DNA of 23,242 nt from a virus. The stretch is from the IMG/VR virus record IMGVR_UViG_3300030450_001297, positions 1 to 23,242 of that record; one strand, written 5' to 3'. The translations under genes and the position numbers were made by a program. The notes beneath the pieces are model-generated. The model was given only the letters and a program-made list of their open reading frames with translations, did no database searches and was not told the DNA's origin. This document shows, one piece after another, positions 17,979-23,242 of the stretch. Within the stretch, counting starts at the first letter, position 1; every line of letters begins with the position of its first letter.

Positions 17979-18107
17979 TCATAAAGAAGTCAGTGCTTCT
18001 TCTAGATCTAAATCCTCTTTCTCTTCTTTAGGAGGATCTTTAATGTCAGGGATAGTTATGCGAGTTACTTTCGCAAGATTATCCCCTAATGAATTTTGTT
18101 GTGCCAT
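17979..18107 (-). CDS. Small acidic protein of unknown function (42 aa)
   Basis: An ATG at 18105-18107 opens a 42-codon frame beginning MAQQNSLGDNLAKV and ending in an acidic tail (DPPKEEKEDLDLEEALTSL), closed by TGA. Its start overlaps the stop of the beta-barrel-like gene by one base (TAATG), which argues for coupled translation and a real gene. The first 15 bases, ATGGCACAACAAAAT, are identical to the start of the capsid gene. No membrane segment or known domain is visible. It could be a small capsid-associated protein, but that is only suggested by position and the shared N-terminus. Confidence 0.6.
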   Translation of the reverse strand: MAQQNSLGDNLAKVTRITIPDIKDPPKEEKEDLDLEEALTSL

Positions 18108-18472
18108 TAGAAATTCAGTTTTGCACCGAGTTTGGTTGACCATGCTTTGTCATCATCGTCATCTTCTGCAGTTAGTACTGCAATTTCTCCGTAGATGCCA
18201 AGAGCATCTGTTGCACTGACGTTGATACCAGCTTTACCTGATAGACGTGTGTCTGTGTCGTCTCCGTCTTCGGCAACAATAGCCGGGCCTCCTTGAGCAT
18301 ACCATCCGATAGTTTCACCACCACCTTCTACACCAACGTGTAGGTCAGTGGTACGGTTATCATAATCAGAGCCATCGTAATTGGCATTCGATTCTACGTT
18401 TACGTAGGGTCCGGCGAAAGCAGGAGCTGTCGCTGATAGAGTGGCTGCGAGGGCTAGTGCTAGTCTTTTCAT
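18107..18472 (-). CDS. Secreted beta-barrel-like (outer membrane protein-like) small protein, 121 aa
   Basis: Residues 1-20 form a signal peptide (MKRLALALAATLSATAPAFA, cleavage after AFA). The mature ~101 residues alternate short beta strands with Gly/Asp-rich turns (GPYVNVESNANYDGSDYD, TTDLHVGVEGGGETIGWYAQ, DALGIYGEIAVL) and finish AWSTKLGAKLNF. A C-terminal Phe preceded by alternating hydrophobics is the usual signal for outer-membrane barrels. Two acidic loops (EDGDDTDT and EDDDDDK) could bind cations. About 100 residues would give a very small or partial barrel. It lies between the scaffold/hli group and the capsid gene, in a run of one-base overlaps with the 42-aa gene. A role at the infected cell's surface, such as exclusion or transport, is inference; a virion role cannot be excluded. 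Confidence 0.75.
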   Translation of the reverse strand: MKRLALALAATLSATAPAFAGPYVNVESNANYDGSDYDNRTTDLHVGVEGGGETIGWYAQGGPAIVAEDGDDTDTRLSGKAGINVSATDALGIYGEIAVLTAEDDDDDKAWSTKLGAKLNF

Positions 18473-18621
18473 TGTTAATAAAATTTAAATAGTTTTCGTG
18501 TAAGGCACGCCGCGATACTTTAGTTGGATCTTTTTTTGCATTGATCTGCTCCATAGTACCACACCCCCGTTCCATGATGTGGTTTCATGCGTCCCGTTAA
18601 GGATGAACGGACGCGGCGTTA
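18473..18621 (-). other. 149-base structured leader between microprotein and barrel-like gene
   Basis: On the minus strand a GCGTCCGTT/AACGGGACGC stem (18614-18589, nine pairs, one bulge, seven-base loop) is followed within a few bases by ACCACA/TGTGGT (18583-18558) with a 14-base loop containing GGAACGGGGG, then by a run of A and an AT-rich stretch before the barrel-like gene. There is no T-run, so neither stem is a normal terminator. A 22-codon frame (18588-18520, MKPHHGTGVWYYG...) overlaps the second stem. It has no ribosome site, so I do not call it a gene. The region is GC-rich relative to its neighbours, which suggests RNA structure. Confidence 0.4.
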
Positions 18622-18678
18622 TTATTTTTTAGGGGGTCTTCCCTTTTTTGTACCGTAAGTACCTTTACCTTTTGGCAT
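18622..18678 (-). CDS. Basic 18-aa microprotein MPKGKGTYGTKKGRPPKK
   Basis: ATG at 18676-18678 overlaps the hli stop by one base (TAATG) and the frame ends at TAA, giving MPKGKGTYGTKKGRPPKK. From memory, short Lys/Gly-rich proteins of this form occur in many marine cyanophages, which together with the translational coupling makes it more than a chance frame. Eight of 18 residues are Lys or Arg, and the GRPPKK end is reminiscent of an AT-hook, so nucleic acid binding is possible. Function is unknown and I cannot verify conservation from this sequence. Confidence 0.6.
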   Translation of the reverse strand: MPKGKGTYGTKKGRPPKK

Positions 18679-18839
18679 TAGAATAATCCTGGTATAATTT
18701 GTCCAGTAAATATATAGGAACCAAGTGCTGCAACAAACCCGATCATAGCAAGCTGTCCATTGACACGCTCGGCATTCTCATAATAGTTTACATCAAGTAC
18801 TTCTACTTTAGGCTCTGTTGCGTATTTGTTTTGTGGCAT
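18678..18839 (-). CDS. hli: High-light-inducible protein (Hli), 53 aa
   Basis: The frame starts MPQNKYATEPKVEV and contains ENAERVNGQLAMIGFVAALG, the single chlorophyll-binding helix of the Hli/LHC family (ExxNGxxAMxGF), then ends YIFTGQIIPGLF. Residues about 28-48 form the one membrane helix, with Glu and Asn of the motif as expected chlorophyll ligands. Host Hli proteins sit in the thylakoid near photosystem II and dissipate excess energy; phage copies are thought to keep photosynthesis running during infection. The gene lies between scaffold and capsid, the usual cyanopodovirus site, but psbA is not beside it. It follows the scaffold by 57 bases holding a hairpin, and overlaps the next frame by one base. 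Confidence 0.95.
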   Translation of the reverse strand: MPQNKYATEPKVEVLDVNYYENAERVNGQLAMIGFVAALGSYIFTGQIIPGLF

Positions 18840-18862
18840 TGTAGGTCATAATAAATGTACTG

Positions 18863-18887
18863 GGCGAGGACGAAAGTTCGGGTCGCC
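18863..18887 (-). other. Hairpin between scaffold and hli
   Basis: On the minus strand GGCGA and TCGCC pair around CCCGAACTTTCGTCC, which can form an inner CGA-ACTT-TCG stem. There is no T-run, so it is not a standard terminator. It may be a processing stem or part of the hli leader. Confidence 0.35.
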
Positions 18888-18896
18888 ACTACATGA

Positions 18897-19688
18897 TTAG
18901 AAATTTACATTTGAACGTTCTAATTTTCTCATAACGTCCTGACGATATGCAGGATCTTGATCATAACGAGGATCATTCATTGCTCGAACTAATTCAGCTT
19001 GACTTCTATACTCATCTTTAGGTGTTGATGAAGCTGGCTTGCCAGTTAATAGAGTAGGTTCAGTACCAATGCTATCAGTGTAACGAGAGAACAAAGCCTG
19101 TACAGCGAAGTAAGCTGAAAGTGGATCATTTCTCTGCATGATTTCATCATACATTTCAATGTCACCTTTAGATAGGTTCTCTTTCGCCCATCCTATCATA
19201 GCATTATATTCTTTTTCCCCACCAGCTATACCTTTAAGTCTTTGCTCAGATTCTTTAGTCATAGGCTCAGGCGATTTTACTTTTGATCTTGTAGATCTTT
19301 CTTCTAAATACATCTTAGCAAGTGACTGAGAATCCATACTAGATAATTCATTTAAAGTTTCTTCTTTAAAATTATTACCTTGTGATTCAACCCAAAGCTT
19401 TTCAAGAAATGAAGTATCAATCTTTTCTTCTTGTTCTTTTGGTTCTTCTTGTTCTTTTGATTCTATAAGTTCTACATTTGGTTCTGATTCTACTTCCTTC
19501 GGAGAACCTAATTTTTTTTCTAATGCAACATAAGCTTTCTCTAACTCCTCAGCATTTTGATACTTACCTGCTAAGAGTTGCTCTTGTTTAGCTACCAGTT
19601 CTTCTCCAACTTTTAATGAATCTACTTCATCTGGAGTAAGGTCTGGTGCTTGAGGATCAGCTGCCTCATATGTTAATGTCTCTGCCAT
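18897..19688 (-). CDS. Capsid scaffolding protein, T7 gp9 family (263 aa)
   Basis: The protein is acidic and hydrophilic, directly follows the portal gene and precedes the capsid unit, as T7 gp9 (307 aa) does. It begins with DPQAPDLTPDEVDSLKVGEE, then GKYQNAEELEKAYVALEKKL, a segment seen in many T7-like scaffold proteins. The middle (about 60-105) is a low-complexity Glu/Lys/Gln stretch, and the C-terminus is a basic, Arg-rich helix (YRQDVMRKLERSNVNF) of the sort that contacts the capsid. It guides prohead assembly and leaves before DNA packaging is complete. No Shine-Dalgarno is visible. Confidence 0.9.
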   Translation of the reverse strand: MAETLTYEAADPQAPDLTPDEVDSLKVGEELVAKQEQLLAGKYQNAEELEKAYVALEKKLGSPKEVESEPNVELIESKEQEEPKEQEEKIDTSFLEKLWVESQGNNFKEETLNELSSMDSQSLAKMYLEERSTRSKVKSPEPMTKESEQRLKGIAGGEKEYNAMIGWAKENLSKGDIEMYDEIMQRNDPLSAYFAVQALFSRYTDSIGTEPTLLTGKPASSTPKDEYRSQAELVRAMNDPRYDQDPAYRQDVMRKLERSNVNF

Positions 19689-19703
19689 AAGGGTGTTAAA
19701 TAA

Positions 19704-21383
19704 TTAAGACTGTGTAAGTGTTGGCGGTGTTTGCTCCATCTCAGGAGACATTGGATTCATTGATGGTGCACCTTCAGCTTCTAACTCTGCAGCAAGTGCA
19801 GGGTTTTTACTAGGATCAGAGATTGGTGCGTTCATTACTTGACCTCGTAATTGAGTATTTGCTAGTTGCTGTTCTTGTTGGAACTGGGCTTGTTGTACTT
19901 GTTGTGCCTCAGTCTGTACCTCTTGCATACTACGTACAAGATTAAGAACATCAATACCTTGAGCTGCAGCTAAACGTTTAATCACTTCATCAGTATTTAT
20001 AAATTTAGCAATAGCTTCAGGACCTATAGTCTGAGCTATAGTACCTAAGAATTGCTGTAAACTTTCTCTGTCTTGTCCTCTACCTAATGCGTTAACACCT
20101 GCAACAATAGTAGGTTTAACAACTTCAGCAGGTAGCTTCGGTATTATACCACTCTTTTGGAATACATTCAACTTACGATTCAAATAAGGTACTAAGAATT
20201 CAACAGTAAGTAAACTATATAAACCACCTAACTGTTGATCTAATTCCATCTGTGTCATACGTACCTCTTCAGCAGTAGTTCTTTCACTCTGCCTTACATT
20301 TAATATAAGGAAAGCTTCAGATAATCTACGTTCTAATTGCTGAATCATATCAAATGCAGTACGGAAGTCAGCTGTCTTACCAACTTGTACCACACCTATA
20401 TCGTCAGGCCTACCCTGAACGATTGCTCCATTACCAGCTTGAGCTAAGGTCTGTGGTTTAGTAGAGCTTGAAGGTGATACAGTGAAAACAACTTTAGCAG
20501 CTGCTGCAGAGCCTTCTACAAGAGCCTGACATAATGCTTCAAGTGATTTAAGATCACCCATAAACTCTTCACACCGACCACGCCCATATGCTTCACCATC
20601 TACTGAGTTGAATCTTAATGGTAACCAAGGGTTAGCATCTACTGGTGCTTTACCATGTGATTTAGGAAGGATGTGATCTTCAACTTCTTGATGCCAAACC
20701 AATCTGTTGTTATCTCGTTTGATGTGAGTGTAAACATCGCAATCTTTAGGAGTCTCTGTTACTTCACTTTCTGCTGACTCGTACTCATCCTTTTCTTTTT
20801 CTTCCTCTTCATACATAGAGTTCTTAGCTCTTAGTAACTCAAGAGGTAGTTGTCCTTCTAATAATTGATAGGCTATTCTTTCTTTAGTGATGATTTCAAT
20901 CACGTTGCCATTACCATCTCGTTCTATAACATAACGATTGAGAGGATACAATTTTAAACCTTCCTTAGCCATATAGATAAGGGAATTACCTGAAATTATA
21001 AGGTGCTTAAGTGCTTGATGAACAATAACACGATCACTAGAAGCAGCAATAGCTTCTAAGATTGTACGTTCAATCTTTGCAAAAGATAGATCTAATTCAG
21101 ATCTTACTGTTGGGTCAAAGTCATCACCAAGGGCACTTTCATCTACTTGTAATTTAAAGAAGCTTGTTTGTGGTGGTAGTAATGCTAGCATTAATTTTGA
21201 TGCTAAAGTAACTACACCTTTAGAGCCTACACTTTGCCACGGTGTGGTTAAAGTCCGAGCTCCTTTAGTATTCTCATCTTCTCTAACTAAATAAGGTAAG
21301 GTTAATTTTGTAGCTTCTCTTGCTATTTGTAGAAACTGGGAACGATCGCTGGATAAATCATCATATCTAGATTTTGCTGTCAT
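19704..21383 (-). CDS. Portal (head-tail connector) protein, T7 gp8 family (559 aa)
   Basis: The N-terminal region (RSQFLQIAREATKLTLPYLV, then TPWQSVGSKGVVTLASKLML and ALLPPQTSFFKL) is characteristic of T7-like head-tail connectors. Further matches are the ALKHLIISGNSLIYM segment and YGRGRCEEFMGDLKSLEALC. Length is close to T7 gp8 (536 aa). The C-terminal 75 residues are Gln-rich (QQVQQAQFQQEQQLANTQ) and end in a Pro/Met-rich tail. Twelve copies should form the packaging and ejection ring at one capsid vertex. The gene lies six bases after the upstream 459-aa gene and 15 before the scaffold gene. Confidence 0.95.
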   Translation of the reverse strand: MTAKSRYDDLSSDRSQFLQIAREATKLTLPYLVREDENTKGARTLTTPWQSVGSKGVVTLASKLMLALLPPQTSFFKLQVDESALGDDFDPTVRSELDLSFAKIERTILEAIAASSDRVIVHQALKHLIISGNSLIYMAKEGLKLYPLNRYVIERDGNGNVIEIITKERIAYQLLEGQLPLELLRAKNSMYEEEEKEKDEYESAESEVTETPKDCDVYTHIKRDNNRLVWHQEVEDHILPKSHGKAPVDANPWLPLRFNSVDGEAYGRGRCEEFMGDLKSLEALCQALVEGSAAAAKVVFTVSPSSSTKPQTLAQAGNGAIVQGRPDDIGVVQVGKTADFRTAFDMIQQLERRLSEAFLILNVRQSERTTAEEVRMTQMELDQQLGGLYSLLTVEFLVPYLNRKLNVFQKSGIIPKLPAEVVKPTIVAGVNALGRGQDRESLQQFLGTIAQTIGPEAIAKFINTDEVIKRLAAAQGIDVLNLVRSMQEVQTEAQQVQQAQFQQEQQLANTQLRGQVMNAPISDPSKNPALAAELEAEGAPSMNPMSPEMEQTPPTLTQS

Positions 21384-21389
21384 AATTTT

Positions 21390-22769
21390 TTATTGAATAG
21401 TTAACGCATCAGTACGGTGTTTGAAACCTCCAGTACCAAGAGTGTTAAGTTTCTTTTCTCGTTTAAAATTTCTAATAGTCATAGCAGTACCTGAAGGGCC
21501 TTCATATTTAGGTACATCAAGATTAGCTTGAGTAACAGAAGTTCCGTCTGTTGGAAGGCCTGGCTCAAGAAAATCAGCACTACGATCTGGGGTTGTGGTA
21601 TCTGATACCCGATCTGATACAGCACTGGTTGTATGTAGAGTACCTAGGCGTCCTTCCGCTCCAGTTTGCACACCCTCTGTACGAGTAATACCTAAGTTAG
21701 CTTGTTGAGTTGTAAGTTCTGATTCCCAATCTTTTTTAATATCGGCTGGAGTTAAATCCTTATCTTCTAAAACTTTACCAACGTTCTCATCTTTAGACCA
21801 CTCTGTGGATGTTTGTGGACCACCTACAAATTGTGTAGTTCCTTTTGTTAAGTAGTCACCTTTAGTTGCTTGGTTAACAGCTCGATCCTTTTCAGCTTGT
21901 TGGAATTGAGCAGTATCATCACCTGGCTGTCTTATGTATTTATCTAAATCATCACCGGTAGCAGCTCTTGCTTGATCAGCAACACTTTTATCAGTCGCTA
22001 TGTCCAGTAACTGATCATCCAAAGGTCTTATAGGTGTTATTGGTTTACCTTCTCTATTCTTACCTTCCCCGTAAGTATCTACTTTCCAAGCCTTTGATTC
22101 CTCTAACCAATCTTTAATGTTATACTTCTCTCTAAAATCTAACTTACTTTCTAATTCCCTCTCTCGATCCTTACCTGCTACATCATCCCAATCGTCAGAT
22201 ATTTCACCTTTACTTAGTTGATAAGCTTCCCACTTATCTTTATCATCCATATCATCCCAACTACCTTTATACTCTTCCCAAAGATGTCCGCGATCTTTAA
22301 ACTTTTGCTCCCAATTTACATCAGAATAATTTTTTTTATCTATATCCGAGAACCTAGTTTGACCAGTTAGTTCTCCGAACCTTTCCATCAAGGCTTTCGA
22401 ACCTTTATCCTGTAACCTCTCGAACTCTTTACCACTGATTGCTTCTGCTTGTTTATTACCTTTAATATATAAACCAGCATCTGCATACTGTTTCTCCCAG
22501 TTTACATGTCTAGGATCAAGCTTATCTTTCTCCTTCTCCTTAACATCCATCCAGTTAAATGGTTGGTCTCGATTAAAGGCTGGCTCATACCTTTTACCAT
22601 GTCTCTTAGTTAACTTCTTATGAAGTTTACCCATAGACTTGAGGCTCATATCCCTCATGGTTGAGCCTTTTACCAAGTCTCTGTGTCCATCACCTGCGAT
22701 ATAAAAACCTGATTTAGCATATGCTTTAATCCACTGATCTCTAGTTTTTCCTTTATATTTTTTAGCCAT
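21390..22769 (-). CDS. Hydrophilic repeat protein upstream of portal, possible gp7.3-position virion protein (459 aa)
   Basis: I do not recognise a named domain. The N-terminal 180 residues contain two clear and one weaker copy of a unit starting at W13, W91 and W153 (DQWIKAYAKSGFYIAGDG, NWEKQYADAGLYIKGNKQ, NWEQKFKDRGHLWEEYKG), each followed by a charged helix. The middle is very charged and probably flexible; the C-terminus ends MTIRNFKREKKLNTLGTGGF and then ALTIQ, a basic Gly-containing tail somewhat like the end of T7 gp7.3, a small virion protein whose gene also lies just before the portal. The start has an AGAGGAG ribosome site, and the ATG overlaps the upstream stop by one base. A virion or assembly role is inferred from position and tail only. 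Confidence 0.75.
   Translation of the reverse strand: MAKKYKGKTRDQWIKAYAKSGFYIAGDGHRDLVKGSTMRDMSLKSMGKLHKKLTKRHGKRYEPAFNRDQPFNWMDVKEKEKDKLDPRHVNWEKQYADAGLYIKGNKQAEAISGKEFERLQDKGSKALMERFGELTGQTRFSDIDKKNYSDVNWEQKFKDRGHLWEEYKGSWDDMDDKDKWEAYQLSKGEISDDWDDVAGKDRERELESKLDFREKYNIKDWLEESKAWKVDTYGEGKNREGKPITPIRPLDDQLLDIATDKSVADQARAATGDDLDKYIRQPGDDTAQFQQAEKDRAVNQATKGDYLTKGTTQFVGGPQTSTEWSKDENVGKVLEDKDLTPADIKKDWESELTTQQANLGITRTEGVQTGAEGRLGTLHTTSAVSDRVSDTTTPDRSADFLEPGLPTDGTSVTQANLDVPKYEGPSGTAMTIRNFKREKKLNTLGTGGFKHRTDALTIQ
22230..22733 (-). repeat. Tandem protein repeats in the 459-aa gene
   Basis: Units beginning at W13, W91 and W153 share W-(I/E)-K/Q-x-(Y/F)-x-x-x-G-(F/L/H)-(Y/L)-(I/W). The first two keep the YIxG turn and a following Lys-rich helix; the third has diverged. 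Spacing is about 78 and 62 residues. Confidence 0.6.
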
Positions 22770-22957
22770 TAACTTTTCTCCTCTAATCTATTACTCAACC
22801 ACTCCACTACAGAGCGTTGACCTGCTTTATACATAATAGTGTTCAACTCCTCTTTAGGATGTGGGTTAACAGGTGGGAATTTTTCCTCCATTTCTTTGAG
22901 GATGTGGTGGTAATTAGGGCCGAGCAAAGGCTCAAGCATATTGGGGTAAGTTGACAT
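22769..22957 (-). CDS. Small protein of unknown function (62 aa)
   Basis: The frame begins MSTYPNMLEPLLGPNYHHIL and has the segment ELNTIMYKAGQRSVVEWLSN. It starts 26 bases inside the end of the reductase gene and its stop overlaps the next ATG by one base, so it is embedded in a translationally coupled string. Length and composition suggest a compact helical cytoplasmic protein with no membrane segment. Similar short proteins ending in GQRSVVEWL occur, from memory, in marine podoviruses beside head genes, but no function is known to me. Confidence 0.75.
   Translation of the reverse strand: MSTYPNMLEPLLGPNYHHILKEMEEKFPPVNPHPKEELNTIMYKAGQRSVVEWLSNRLEEKS
22778..22784 (-). promoter_or_regulatory. 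Shine-Dalgarno for 459-aa gene
   Basis: AGAGGAG on the minus strand ends eight bases before the ATG at 22767-22769, inside the end of the 62-aa gene. It supports this start codon. Confidence 0.65.
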
Positions 22958-23242
22958 TGCTATGCTCGAAGAATGCTGGCATGCGAGCGGTCTTGGTAGA
23001 AATTAATTCAGGCGCTCTGCCCTCATACATTAACCGATCACTGGCATCCAGCCAGAATTTTTTGTCCAAATATTTACAGTCAGTATTTATACCTAAGGGT
23101 TGAACAACCCAGTTAATGGTGGCCTTCCTAAGTTTATCCAAAGAAGGAGAAGGAAGTAAGCCCAACTCAGCACATACAAGACTATTAGTTCCGACGTGGA
23201 TCTGCTCGTCGCGCGATATGTCAGCAGATACTGTACGCAAAG
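22932..23242 (-). CDS. Class I ribonucleotide reductase beta subunit, C-terminal part (5' end outside window)
   Basis: The frame is open through the right edge; 103 codons are visible and the first ATG is missing. The segment ISRDEQIHVGTNSL matches the fourth-helix motif of NrdB (IARDEALHLTGT in E. coli), in which Glu and His (ExxH) bind the di-metal centre. The partner alpha subunit is not in the window. The enzyme converts ribonucleotides to deoxyribonucleotides for phage DNA synthesis, and RNR genes are known upstream of the head genes in cyanopodoviruses. About 92 residues follow the motif, shorter than in E. coli NrdB, and the end NVNLPQYA is not the usual acidic NrdA-binding tail. The TGA stop lies within the next gene. 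Confidence 0.78.
   Translation of the reverse strand, partial: LRTVSADISRDEQIHVGTNSLVCAELGLLPSPSLDKLRKATINWVVQPLGINTDCKYLDKKFWLDASDRLMYEGRAPELISTKTARMPAFFEHSNVNLPQYA

Noticed and set aside
18366-18575. 69-codon frame overlapping the barrel-like gene and its leader
   Set aside because: The second half is an out-of-frame reading of the signal peptide region (RSHSISDSSCFRRTLRKRR), and no ribosome site is present. The signal-peptide frame is clearly the real one.
18520-18588. 22-codon frame starting MKPHHGTGVWYYG
   Set aside because: It overlaps a hairpin and has no ribosome site. I left it as part of the structured leader, though conservation in other phages would revive it.
1-23242. tRNA genes, integrase or attachment site
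   Set aside because: I saw no cloverleaf sequence, recombinase motif or direct repeat pair of attachment type in the window.

Overview
The window looks like the late structural half of a T7-like marine cyanophage (a cyanopodovirus of the P-SSP7 type). All supported genes lie on the minus strand, so transcription runs from high to low coordinates. The evidence is the T7 order of virion genes (portal, scaffold, capsid, tail tube A, tail tube B, three internal virion proteins, tail fibre) together with a high-light-inducible protein gene (hli) and the end of a class I ribonucleotide reductase small subunit. By eye the DNA is AT-rich, which fits a Prochlorococcus phage somewhat better than a Synechococcus phage; the host is an inference.

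Layout in transcription order: (1) 23242-21390: ribonucleotide reductase beta-subunit C-terminus (cut by the window edge), a 62-aa conserved-looking protein, and a 459-aa hydrophilic repeat protein in the T7 gp7.3 position. (2) 21383-18897: portal and scaffold. (3) 18896-17822: an accessory island with hli (53 aa), an 18-aa basic microprotein, a structured leader, a 121-aa secreted beta-barrel-like protein, a 42-aa acidic protein and the capsid leader. (4) 17821-16628: major capsid protein, followed by a textbook intrinsic terminator in the position of T7 T-phi. (5) 16565-3244: tail tube A, tail tube B, and gp14-, gp15- and gp16-like internal virion proteins, tightly packed. (6) 3212-1: a long tail fibre with a T7-type N-terminus and repetitive shaft, still open at the left edge.

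The genes work as one virion-building programme: scaffold and capsid assemble on the portal, the two tail tube proteins close the vertex, the internal proteins are ejected to carry DNA across the envelope, and the fibre recognises the host. The reductase supplies dNTPs and Hli probably protects host photosynthesis. The points I consider most unusual are the secreted barrel-like protein and leader next to hli with no psbA before the capsid gene, a glycine-rich beta domain that appears inserted in both tail tube proteins, a degenerate lysozyme-like segment in the gp15-like protein, and a much enlarged gp14-position protein. I found no tRNA, CRISPR array, insertion sequence or convincing plus-strand gene.
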